Below, piece by piece: positions 1 to 8,880 of a stretch of DNA of 64,000 bases. This DNA is from Bacteroidota bacterium (GTDB lineage: Bacteria; Bacteroidota; Bacteroidia; 2-12-FULL-35-15). Below the pieces are notes generated by a model. The model was not told where the DNA came from and did not search any database. It saw nothing but the letters and a program-made list of their open reading frames with translations. The position numbers were made by a program, and so were the translations under genes. The stretch lies in the NCBI GenBank assembly GCA_025963775.1, contig JAOQAD010000031.1, positions 1-64,000 of the forward strand. Direction: 5' to 3'. Within the stretch, counting starts at the first letter, position 1. Every line of letters begins with the position of its first letter.

Positions 1-27
1 TACTATAAGCGCAAATGTACCTTTTTT

Positions 28-1158
28 TCATTCAGAAACCCAACCGATGATATTGGCGAGGGAAGAGACGTCCAGGTTGGTCCATTTTTTCGTGGTGCTG
101 TTCCAAACCGCCACTCCCTGCGGATAACGGTCGGTACCTACCACCATATCCGTTTGAAAAGCGGCATATCCGCTGGTGGTTTGGGCATTGTCGACCCTGC
201 ACCATTTTTTACCGGTTTCGGTGCTCTCGAACTTGATCGCCCTGCCGTATTTTGCATTTTCCGCCGATTCCACGAAAAAATTATTGCCTACAGTTTCAAA
301 CACCACCGGCTCTGCTTTTTTCTTCTTCATGTCGATCATGAATTTTCCTTTTCCGCAGGTGTAGATCACGTTGCCGGCCGCATCGTATTCAAATGAAGTA
401 TTCTCAGCCGTTGCCGGGATCTCATCAATGTCGGCGATCTTCTCTATGCTTTTATCGGTGCCTACTTTGTAAATGCTGGCCATGTGCTGGTTCTTTGTAA
501 AGTTCGCATACAGGAAGTTTTTATTGTCGAGCCAGAAGACCGGGAACTTGCGTTTTACATTGTCGCCGATGAGCGGCTGCGCTTCGCCATAACCCGCATC
601 TTTCACCAGCGTTTCCTTTTTTCCGCTTGTTGCATACGCGTTGATCACAAAAGGCTCGCCGGTATCGTCCACCTCTACGGTTGGCCGTGGCAGCGGGTTA
701 TAATTGGCGTTCTCCACCTTCTGGTATTTTTCTGTTTTAAGGTTGAACACCGAATAATATTTCCCCTTGAAAATATCGTTGGTATAAAAGATCACGCTGT
801 CGCCGCTGAATGCAATGAACTCATCCTTTTCCTCCAGCAGCACTTTTTTATTCTTAATGTCGATGATGTTGCCGATGCCCGTCACAATGTAACGGTTACG
901 GTACAGCTTGTTCTTGCCGATGTCGAAGCGGATGTAATTTCCTTTCACCCCCGCTTTTTGCGTGGGAATGGCGAGGAGCTCCTCGCGGGAAACCATGGCG
1001 CCATCGAGGAAGGTGTAATTCACCACATGCTGCAGATGGTTCACGGAAGCATTGTCGTCGTATTCCGCCACGATCAGTGAAACTTTTTTCTGTGCAATGC
1101 AGAATGCGCTCAGGGCGATCGCTGCAAAAACAAAAATTGAAAACTTTAAGACTCTCAT
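28..1158 (-). CDS. exported protein of unknown function
   Basis: A 376-residue protein with a clear N-terminal signal peptide (hydrophobic stretch about residues 6-20, cleavage probably after the alanine before Q23). The mature part has many short strands with recurring phrases such as FPVFWLDNKNFLYANF, which suggests a beta-propeller-like or repeat beta fold in the periplasm or outer envelope. No T9SS sorting domain and no lipobox are visible. It starts with ATG 11 bases downstream of the aminopeptidase stop on the same strand, so the two may be co-transcribed. I do not recognise the family and assign no function. Confidence 0.75.
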   Translation of the reverse strand: MRVLKFSIFVFAAIALSAFCIAQKKVSLIVAEYDDNASVNHLQHVVNYTFLDGAMVSREELLAIPTQKAGVKGNYIRFDIGKNKLYRNRYIVTGIGNIIDIKNKKVLLEEKDEFIAFSGDSVIFYTNDIFKGKYYSVFNLKTEKYQKVENANYNPLPRPTVEVDDTGEPFVINAYATSGKKETLVKDAGYGEAQPLIGDNVKRKFPVFWLDNKNFLYANFTKNQHMASIYKVGTDKSIEKIADIDEIPATAENTSFEYDAAGNVIYTCGKGKFMIDMKKKKAEPVVFETVGNNFFVESAENAKYGRAIKFESTETGKKWCRVDNAQTTSGYAAFQTDMVVGTDRYPQGVAVWNSTTKKWTNLDVSSLANIIGWVSE

Positions 1159-1169
1159 TTTATAACAGA

Positions 1170-2606
1170 CTAAAAATTATTCCTGAAATAATCGAACAGC
1201 AGGCGCACTCCAACACCTGTGCCACCTTTCGGCCTGTAGCCATCCTTTGCTGTAAGGAAGGCAGGGCCGGCAATATCAAAATGCATCATCGGGTAATCGG
1301 CATAGCGTGCAAGGAATTTTCCTGCCGTGATAGCGCCGCCGTATGGCCCGCCGATGTTTTTCATGTCCGCAATATCTGATTTGATCATATCGTCGTAATC
1401 GTCCCAGAAAGGCATCTCGGCAAGGCGTTCAAAGGTATTGAAGCCGCTTTGCTTTAATTTATTTTTGGTAGGCTCATCAGCGGTTCCCATAGTCACCAGC
1501 CCCGACATCCCGATGGCTGCGACTGCCGCTCCCGTTAACGTTGCGAAGTTCAGCACCAGCTGCGGATTGTATTTTTTAGCATACGCCAGCGCATCCGCAA
1601 GGATCATCCGGCCTTCTGCATCGGCATTCAGCATTTCTACTGTAAGCCCATTGTACATCGTAATGATATCACCCGGCACATACGCATTTTCTCCGGGGCG
1701 GTTGTCGGTGGCCGGCACCAGCGCGATTACATGCACCGGCAATTTTGCTTTCGCGATGGCATAAATGCTTGCCGCAACAGTTGCCCCGCCGGCCATGTCG
1801 CATTTCATCATGTCCATGGAATTGGGCGTAGGCTTTAAGCTCAGTCCGCCCGTATCATACACCACACCTTTCCCTACCAGCACCACCGGCTGCTTGTTCT
1901 TAGGGCGTGCCGGCTTGTATTCCATGATGGTAAATGTGGGAGGATCGATGCTTCCGAGGTTTACGGCAAGCAATCCGCCCATTTTCAGGGAATTGATCTT
2001 TGCCTTGTTGAACACTTCCACGTTAAATCCCGCTTCCTTCCCCATTTTCTGGAACTCTTTCGAAAGCTGCGTTGCAGTAAGGAAATTGGCCGGCTCGTTC
2101 ACAAGATCGCGTGTGATCCGCACCGCATCCATTATGATCTGCAGCTGCTCGAGACCTTTCGCATTGATCGCTTTGCTGTACACGCCGATCGACTTTAATG
2201 TATATGCTTCCTTCTGCCTCTCTTTTTTATATTTCAGGAACTGGTAATTGCTCATGGCAAGCCCTTCCGTAAATGCCAGTGTTTCCAACGGTTTCGAGTC
2301 CACATCCACAACCGTTATTGTCTGCAGCTTTGCTTCCGCAACGATCGTATGAATGCTGCTTGCCGCCTTGCGCAGGATCTCCAGCGTTTTATACTTTTCC
2401 TTTTGTACCGCTATGGTTTGCACGATCACATACCTGTTCAGCTGGTTGATCAGCACGTATTTCTTTTCCCGTACGTTGATCTCTTCCTTCACAAAATCCA
2501 GCTCCGCTTTGCTTAATCCGTAATTATTCAGGTTTGATGACCTGCCGCACAACAAAACAAGGCTCCCGGTGTTATTAATTACAGATATTTTGGATAATGT
2601 AGTCAT
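1170..2606 (-). CDS. pepA: leucyl aminopeptidase (M17 family)
   Basis: A cytosolic two-metal aminopeptidase that removes N-terminal residues from peptides. The C-terminal catalytic domain carries the M17 signature: VGKGVVYDTGG (Lys and Asp metal ligands, about residues 244-254), KCDMAGG (about 268-274) and NADAEGR (327-333), with the catalytic Arg in the last. The N-terminal half is the less conserved M17 N domain. The frame extends upstream to 2663, but only through a GTG. The ATG at 2606 gives MTTLSKIS and about 478 residues, the usual family length, so that start is chosen. The downstream gene on this strand is the exported protein ending at 28. Confidence 0.93.
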   Translation of the reverse strand: MTTLSKISVINNTGSLVLLCGRSSNLNNYGLSKAELDFVKEEINVREKKYVLINQLNRYVIVQTIAVQKEKYKTLEILRKAASSIHTIVAEAKLQTITVVDVDSKPLETLAFTEGLAMSNYQFLKYKKERQKEAYTLKSIGVYSKAINAKGLEQLQIIMDAVRITRDLVNEPANFLTATQLSKEFQKMGKEAGFNVEVFNKAKINSLKMGGLLAVNLGSIDPPTFTIMEYKPARPKNKQPVVLVGKGVVYDTGGLSLKPTPNSMDMMKCDMAGGATVAASIYAIAKAKLPVHVIALVPATDNRPGENAYVPGDIITMYNGLTVEMLNADAEGRMILADALAYAKKYNPQLVLNFATLTGAAVAAIGMSGLVTMGTADEPTKNKLKQSGFNTFERLAEMPFWDDYDDMIKSDIADMKNIGGPYGGAITAGKFLARYADYPMMHFDIAGPAFLTAKDGYRPKGGTGVGVRLLFDYFRNNF

Positions 2607-2727
2607 ATAATATTTACTTTTGAGTTCCGTAAATGTAAAAAAAGAATTTACATGGTTATACACTAATTATTAACTGATTATCAGCACAAGATCAACCGAT
2701 TAACCGCCCAACTTAATTATCCCTGAA

Positions 2728-3852
2728 ATGAATATTGACGAATTACTGAAGCGCGCACTTAATTTTGAATTCCTGAGCATGGAAGAAGGCGTTTTCCTGT
2801 TTAAGAATGCCCCTACCGCCAACCTGGTATTTACCGCAAATGAGCTTCGCAAGGTGCAGAAGCCGGATAAAAAGGTGACCTGGCAGATCGACCGGAATGT
2901 GAACACCACCAATGTGTGTATCGCCAATTGCAAATTCTGCAATTTTTACCGGATTCCCGGGCATAAGGAATCGTACATCACTGATATAGAAACCTACAAG
3001 GTAAAAATTGAGGAAACGCTGAAATACGGCGGCGACCAGCTGCTGCTGCAGGGCGGGCACCACCCGGAGCTGGGACTGAAATTCTATACCGATACCTTCC
3101 GCGAGCTGAAAAAGCTATATCCGAACGTGAAGCTGCATGCACTCGGGCCCCCGGAAGTGGCGCACATCACCAAGCTGGAAAAATCGACACATACCGAAGT
3201 ATTAAAAGCTTTGAAGGAAGCCGGGCTCGACAGCTTGCCCGGAGCCGGGGCAGAAATCCTGAACGACCGTGTTCGCAGGCTTATCTCCAAAGGAAAATGC
3301 ACAGGCCGCGAATGGCTGGATGTAATGCGTGCAGCACACCAGCTGAACATTACCACCTCCGCCACTATGATGTTCGGGCACATCGAAACCATCGAGGAGC
3401 GCTTTGAGCACCTCGTGTGGATCCGCGAAGTGCAGAGCGAAAAACCGAAAGATGCAAAAGGCTTTTTGGCTTTCATTCCCTGGCCTTTCCAGGATGACGG
3501 AACCTTACTGAAACGCCACAAAGGCATCACCAACAATGTGACCGGCGACGAATACATCCGCATGATCGCCATGAGCCGCATTATGCTGCCGAACGTGATC
3601 AACATACAGGCAAGCTGGCTCACCATCGGTAAGGATGTTGCCAAGCTCTGCCTCCACGCCGGCGCCAACGATTTCGGAAGCATCATGATCGAAGAGAACG
3701 TGGTTTCCGCAGCAGGAGCGCCTCACCGCTTTACGGCAGCAGGCATCCAGGAAGCGATCCGCGAGGCCGGCTTTGAGCCACAGCTGCGCACGCAGCAGTA
3801 CGAGTACCGCGAGCTGCCTGCCAGCATGGTGGAACAGGTGATCAACTACTAA
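2728..3852 (+). CDS. mqnC: cyclic dehypoxanthinyl futalosine synthase MqnC
   Basis: A radical SAM enzyme of the futalosine route to menaquinone; it cyclises dehypoxanthine futalosine. The CX3CX2C cluster motif is at C64, C68 and C71 (NVCIANCKFCNFYR). Family hallmarks LLLQGGHHPELGL, LHALGPPEVAH, SLPGAGAEIL and TTSATMMFGHIET follow in the expected order. At 374 residues it has the usual length. MqnE, the sister enzyme, has a different pattern after the cysteines (usually CKFCAF) and lacks the GGHHP motif. A possible -33/-7 pair lies at 2589-2622, inside the start of the divergent aminopeptidase gene. The Crp-type regulator follows 5 bases downstream. Confidence 0.93.
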   Translation: MNIDELLKRALNFEFLSMEEGVFLFKNAPTANLVFTANELRKVQKPDKKVTWQIDRNVNTTNVCIANCKFCNFYRIPGHKESYITDIETYKVKIEETLKYGGDQLLLQGGHHPELGLKFYTDTFRELKKLYPNVKLHALGPPEVAHITKLEKSTHTEVLKALKEAGLDSLPGAGAEILNDRVRRLISKGKCTGREWLDVMRAAHQLNITTSATMMFGHIETIEERFEHLVWIREVQSEKPKDAKGFLAFIPWPFQDDGTLLKRHKGITNNVTGDEYIRMIAMSRIMLPNVINIQASWLTIGKDVAKLCLHAGANDFGSIMIEENVVSAAGAPHRFTAAGIQEAIREAGFEPQLRTQQYEYRELPASMVEQVINY

Positions 3853-3857
3853 CCGGC

Positions 3858-4415
3858 ATGACGCTGCTATCGCATTTATCCTCCATCATTCCCATTTCCG
3901 CAGCGCTGGAAGCAGAGCTGAATGTTCTTTCGAAGGAGCTTATTCTTTCGAAGAACGAGATCGCGATCAGCTCCGGTGAAAAATGCAACGACCTTTTTTT
4001 CGTCCGCAAAGGCATCATGCGCGGCTATTACATCGATGAGGATGGCAAGGAGATCACCAACTGGTTTGCCCAGGAAACCGAATTTGCCACGTGTTTTTAT
4101 GCCTTTGTGGCAAAACAGCCTTCCTTCGAGTTCATCCAGGCGCTGGAAGATTGCGAAGTGACCCGCCTGTCGAATGCCGCCTTACAATCCCTGTATGTTA
4201 AATTCCCGGAGACCGAGCGCATCGGCCGGATCATCACGGAAAATTATTACATCCGCCTGGAAGAGCGTTTATTGAACATCCAGTTCAAAACAGCAAAAGA
4301 ACGCTACAGGAATTTGATCCTTTCGAAGCCGGGATTGCTGCAGCGTGCGCCGCTGGGGCAGATCGCCACTTACCTCGGGATAACGCAGGAAACACTGAGC
4401 AGGATCAGGGCTTAA
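3858..4415 (+). CDS. Crp/Fnr family transcriptional regulator
   Basis: A 185-residue protein with an N-terminal cyclic-nucleotide-binding-like beta barrel (about residues 10-125, including EKCNDLFFVRKGIMRGYYIDE) and a short C-terminal helix-turn-helix (GQIATYLGITQETLSRIR) that runs to the end of the protein. No Fnr-type cysteine cluster is seen, so it is not an oxygen-sensing Fnr by sequence. This compact form is common in Bacteroidetes, where members often act as single-gene regulators without cAMP. It starts 5 bases after mqnC and may be read from the same transcript; a role in menaquinone control is only a guess. The effector is unknown. Confidence 0.88.
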   Translation: MTLLSHLSSIIPISAALEAELNVLSKELILSKNEIAISSGEKCNDLFFVRKGIMRGYYIDEDGKEITNWFAQETEFATCFYAFVAKQPSFEFIQALEDCEVTRLSNAALQSLYVKFPETERIGRIITENYYIRLEERLLNIQFKTAKERYRNLILSKPGLLQRAPLGQIATYLGITQETLSRIRA

Positions 4416-4985
4416 ATGCCACGCGCTGTTCCCGAGGGATCTTATTCTGAGCGGAGACGGTCATTTGCCACAGATTCACAGATTTTTTACTGGATTTATC
4501 CGATTTATCGCTTACGCGATGGATTAGCTGTGTGTCATCCCGAGCTTGCCTGAGGGATCTTATTCTCTGCGGAGGTTTTCTGTATATTAGGTACGCAGAT
4601 ATTTTAAGATTTTTAATGGTTAAAATTATGATCGCTGCGCGAACTAAGATTAAATTATGATGTAGAGCGCCTCGGAATCGCGCGCCGTCATTTCGAGTTC
4701 GACCGAAGGGAGAGTATCGGGAAAGCGGGGAGGCTTCAGCCACAGATTCACAGATTTTTTATGTTGTTTTGCAGATTATCGCTTACGCGATGGATTTATT
4801 GAGCGGAAAACCGCGCGTTGTCAGTTCGAGCGATTCGAGAACGTGCGGAGGCTTTGCAGCATATGTTTGGAATAAGATCCTCCGGGCTGCCCGGGATCAC
4901 AATACACTTAGACCTGTATACTTTCAAAAATTCTTTTTTGCTTCCTTTTGCACTTTCCCTTATCTTTCGTTTAAAATCAGCTTCA
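4416..4985. repeat. gene-free, repeat-rich intergenic region
   Basis: This 570-base gap has no convincing gene. It holds several dispersed-repeat pieces. A unit containing CACAGATTCACAGATTTTT followed by ATCGCTTACGCGATGGATT occurs twice (about 4470-4525 and 4740-4797). The phrase GAGGGATCTTATTCT is present twice (about 4435 and 4552). A copy of the TTCGAGTTCGACC...GAGAGTATCG element lies at 4690-4720. Short reading frames across it look like translated repeats. Confidence 0.7.
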
Positions 4986-6049
4986 ATGAAAAAATTATTG
5001 TGTTCATTTTTATTGCTTTCCTTTTTTAATGCGGCATTCGCCACCCATAACATGGCAGGGCAATTCAGCTACACGCATTTATCAGGAAACACTTACGAGT
5101 TCACTGTCAAAACTTTCACCAATACATCAGGCACTACCGCCGACCGCTGCGAGCTCATCATTTATTTCGGCGATGGCGACAGCGCGATTGTTCCGAGAAG
5201 CAATGGGCCTTCTGGCACATGTTCAGCTCCAGCCCTTGACGGAATAATTATGAGCCACTGCTCCGGCCCTTTAAAATACAATGTTTACGTCACTGCACAC
5301 ACCTATGCCGCACCCGGAACCTACATGCTCCGGATGGATGATCCCAACCGCTCCGCAGCGATCAGCAACATCGCCTTTCTTCAACAACCTTGTTCCACCT
5401 CGAAGCATCGCTCGAGATCGATCCATTCCTTGGAGCCAACAGCAGCCCTTCCTATATGAATATTCCCGTGGTCTGCTCCCCGGTTTATTCCTTCTACGAT
5501 TATAACCCGGCCGCCTTCGACAGTGATGGCGACAGCCTTTACTATGAGAACACCCTGCGCGGAACTACCGGCTATACTGATCCCGCTGCCAGCAGTAGTT
5601 TTTACATCGACAGCCTAACGGGAGATGTGGTTTGGGACCAGCCGACAACGATCGGGAACTATGTGTATGATATCCGCATTACCGAATGGCGGAACATTGC
5701 AGGGACGTATTATAATGTGGGCAGCTCCATGCAGGAAGTATGGAGCTATATCACCGCAGGAACAGCAGGCATCAACGATGAAACCGGTAATACTTCAGCA
5801 ATCACTGTTTATCCGAACCCTTCCGGGGGAACTGTTTATTTTAAGGCTGATGGCATGGAAAATAAAAGTGCCCTGCTCTGCATCACCAATTCCATCGGGC
5901 AGCTTGTAAAAACCATTGATATTGGAGCTGATCCGGAACTTTCGACGATGATCGGGAACCTTCCTGCGGGCATGTATTTTTATCGTTTACTAAACCAGGC
6001 TGAAGGCACAAAGCAAGGAAAATTTGTGATTTTAGAAGGAAATGAATAA
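4986..6049 (+). pseudogene. T9SS surface protein, frameshifted
   Basis: First of three tandem paralogues. It starts at ATG 4986 with a signal peptide (MKKLLCSFLLLSFFNAAFA) followed by THNMAGQFSYTHLSGNTYEF, matching the start of the 8881 gene. The frame breaks near 5379: the first frame runs as far as SNIAFLQQP, while similarity to the paralogue resumes one frame away at LFHLEASLEIDPFLG. One extra base near 5379 (for instance TTTCCTTCA for TTTCTTCA) would restore a 354-residue protein. The C-terminus is a T9SS type A sorting domain (ITVYPNPSGG to the end), unlike the type B ends of its two neighbours. The break is either a real mutation or an assembly error. Confidence 0.75.
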
Positions 6050-6081
6050 TAAAGCCTTAAATTTATAGTTCTGATTCAGAC

Positions 6082-8790
6082 ATGAAAAAATTTCTCCCTT
6101 TACTTATTGCGATGTGCGGCTGCATTTTTCATGCGCATGCCTCTCATCTCAAGGCAGGGGAAATCACTTACCAGTTCCTTAGCGGGAAAACATACAAAGT
6201 AACCGTTACCACCTATTCAAATACGCTTGGTACAAGTACCGATGATTGTGAGGTCACCGTTCTTTTCGGAGATGGCGACAGCGCCGTAGTGACACGTTCG
6301 AATGGCCCCACTGGCAGCTGTCCTTCCCCGGCACTGATGGGAGTAACTTTTACAACTGTTCCGAATACAAAACTAAACATCTATGAAACGGTGCACACCT
6401 ATCATGGCGACGGTATTTTTCACATTACCTGTACTATAGAAAACCGGAATTCAGGGATCTGCAACATGAACACTTCCGGCTTCATGCCTTTTTCGCTGCG
6501 CACCGACCTGGTCATTAACCCTTTTCTCAGCGCCAACACCTCCTCCGTACTGCTGAACCCTCCACTTGATAAAGCCTGCATCGGGCAATGCTTTGAGCAC
6601 AATCCGCAGGCATTTGATGTGAATGGCGACAGTCTGTATTATTACCTCGACACCTGCTATCAGGCACCAAGAGCCCGCGTTTACGGCTGGACATACCCAC
6701 CGAACATGGGACCGGCAAGTATTGATCATCATACCGGGGATCTTCTGTGGTGCAGTCCGACCGTAATATGCTCGTATAACATTGCTATTGTAGTGGAAGA
6801 GTGGAAACTTCTCCTGACAACACACACACGCTATTTTGCAGGATCAGTATTGCGAGATATGCAGATCGAGGTAGCTTCCTGCATGAACACTCCGCCGGCC
6901 ATCAGCAGCCTGCCGGATACCTGCATTGTTGCCGGAACAGCGCTCAGCTTCAATGTGACCGCCTCTGATGCGGAAGCAAATACGATCACCTTATCTGCCA
7001 CGGGCGGGCCATTTCTTTTAAGCCCTGCGGCAACATTTCCAACCGTTTCTGCGCTCAGCACGGTTACCGGAACATTCAACTGGACACCCAACTGCGCCGA
7101 AGTGCAATTGCTTCCTTACCTGGTTACTTTTAAATCCGAGGACAGCGACCCTACGCTTCCGCTTGTTAATTTTGAATCGATGTTCATTACTGTTGTAGCG
7201 CCTGCTCCAACTTCACTCACCGCAACACCAAGCGGGGCAAGCATTATCGTGGGCTGGTCGCCACCCGCATGTGCCGGCACCGGCGGCTCCAACCCGCTCA
7301 AAGGATATTACATTTACCGCAAGGAAAGCTGCGACCCATGGGTGCACAGCCTCTGTGAGACCGGCGTTCCGGCCTATACAGGATATACGCTGGTTGGAAC
7401 CGTGAATGCTGCAGCCAACACTTTTACCGATAACAACGGCGGATTAGGGCTGTTGCACGGCATTGATTATTCCTACATGGTAGTGGCATATTACAGCGAC
7501 GGATCGCAAAGCTATGCCTCGGGGAATGTATGTGCGCATCTCGTGCGCGATGTGCCGATCATCACCAATGTAAGCGTGCTTACCACATCTTCTTCAACGG
7601 GAAGCATCTGGACGCATTGGGTGAAACCGCTTGGTGTGATCCCAAACCTCGATACACTTGCCAACCCGGGCCCGTATGAATATCGCTTAATGCAGGCCGC
7701 CGGACAAACGGGAACGCTTTCATTTGCGCCTGTTCCGGGAGCATCTTATACATATCCTGCCTACTGGCAACTGAGCGATACAGGTTTTATTGCTTCCGGC
7801 TTGAACACGCTCAGCTCAGCATACACCTACCGCGTTGATTTTTACAGCAACGGGATCTTCAAGGGATCGACACATACAGCTTCTTCTGTGTTCTTAAGCT
7901 CATCGCCAAGCGACAATAAAGTTACGCTTACCTGGAAAGAGGTTGTGCCTTGGATCAACAATGAATATTTTATTTTTAAGGAAGTTCCTTCCGGCTCTTC
8001 CACCTTCATCCTGCTCGACAGCACAACCGCGCAAACATACGTGGATACAGGGCTTGTGAACGGCGCAATGTATTGCTACAAAGTGCAAAGCCGCGGGCAA
8101 TATTCCGATACCGCCTTGCCACGCCCGCTGTATAATATGTCGCAGGTAAAATGCGAAAGCCCCATCGACCTTGTTCCTCCCTGCCAGCCCAACTTTACGG
8201 TCACGCCGGATTGCGGCAATATGCAGGATGTGATCTCCTGGACCAATCCGAACACCTATTGCAGCGATGATGCGGTGCAGTACATTATTTATTTCGCAAG
8301 GACCACAACGGAAGACCTGATCCCTATCGCAACGATCACCGACATCAACACCACTTCATTTATTCACCTCGACAACTATGAAGGCATTCCTTCCATTGCG
8401 GGCTGCTACGCCGTTACAGCGGTTGATTCATTCGGAAATGAAAGTCCTATCGTAACTAAAATTTGCGTTGACAATTGCCCTGTATACGAATTGCCAAACG
8501 TATTTACACCGAACGGCGATAATGTGAACGACCTGTTCACACCACTTCCGTACCGCTACGTGAAGGATGTAGATATTAAAATTTATGATCGCTGGGGACT
8601 GCTCATGTTTGAAACCACTGATCCGGATGTGAGATGGGACGGCAGGAGCAGGGACAGCAAAAAACAATGCCCCGACGGAACTTATTTTTATCTCTGCACG
8701 GTGAACGAGATCCGCGTGGAAGGCATCAAGCCGCGGGTGCTGAAAGGCTTTGTCCAGCTGATCAACACCAAAACATTACCGAACAGGTAA
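6082..8790 (+). CDS. large T9SS surface protein, type B sorting domain (copy 1)
   Basis: A 902-residue exported protein. After the signal peptide (about residues 1-20) comes a cysteine-containing N-terminal domain (SHLKAGEITYQFLSGKTYKV, FGDGDSAV), then Ig-like or cadherin-like material (DTCIVAGTALSFNVTASDAEAN), several fibronectin type III-like segments (KGYYIYRKESCDP, KVTLTWKEVVPWINNEYFI), and a gliding-motility-associated C-terminal domain (VFTPNGDNVNDLF, YDRWGLLMFETTD, CPDGTYFYLC). That last domain is the type B T9SS signal, so the protein should be secreted to the cell surface or medium. From about residue 200 it is nearly identical to the next gene; the first 200 residues are much less so. 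An adhesin role is an inference. Confidence 0.88.
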   Translation: MKKFLPLLIAMCGCIFHAHASHLKAGEITYQFLSGKTYKVTVTTYSNTLGTSTDDCEVTVLFGDGDSAVVTRSNGPTGSCPSPALMGVTFTTVPNTKLNIYETVHTYHGDGIFHITCTIENRNSGICNMNTSGFMPFSLRTDLVINPFLSANTSSVLLNPPLDKACIGQCFEHNPQAFDVNGDSLYYYLDTCYQAPRARVYGWTYPPNMGPASIDHHTGDLLWCSPTVICSYNIAIVVEEWKLLLTTHTRYFAGSVLRDMQIEVASCMNTPPAISSLPDTCIVAGTALSFNVTASDAEANTITLSATGGPFLLSPAATFPTVSALSTVTGTFNWTPNCAEVQLLPYLVTFKSEDSDPTLPLVNFESMFITVVAPAPTSLTATPSGASIIVGWSPPACAGTGGSNPLKGYYIYRKESCDPWVHSLCETGVPAYTGYTLVGTVNAAANTFTDNNGGLGLLHGIDYSYMVVAYYSDGSQSYASGNVCAHLVRDVPIITNVSVLTTSSSTGSIWTHWVKPLGVIPNLDTLANPGPYEYRLMQAAGQTGTLSFAPVPGASYTYPAYWQLSDTGFIASGLNTLSSAYTYRVDFYSNGIFKGSTHTASSVFLSSSPSDNKVTLTWKEVVPWINNEYFIFKEVPSGSSTFILLDSTTAQTYVDTGLVNGAMYCYKVQSRGQYSDTALPRPLYNMSQVKCESPIDLVPPCQPNFTVTPDCGNMQDVISWTNPNTYCSDDAVQYIIYFARTTTEDLIPIATITDINTTSFIHLDNYEGIPSIAGCYAVTAVDSFGNESPIVTKICVDNCPVYELPNVFTPNGDNVNDLFTPLPYRYVKDVDIKIYDRWGLLMFETTDPDVRWDGRSRDSKKQCPDGTYFYLCTVNEIRVEGIKPRVLKGFVQLINTKTLPNR

Positions 8791-8880
8791 ATTTCCCCGC
8801 ACCCTTTAATTTTCCTCATTAAATCGGGCATTCTGAAATAAATTCCGTAATTTAGACTTCTATTTTTTGACGGTTTTGAA

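Noticed and set aside
4405..4743. Small minus-strand gene
   Set aside because: The frame consists of translated dispersed repeats (for example SRYSPFGRTRND) and has no gene-like start or neighbour context.
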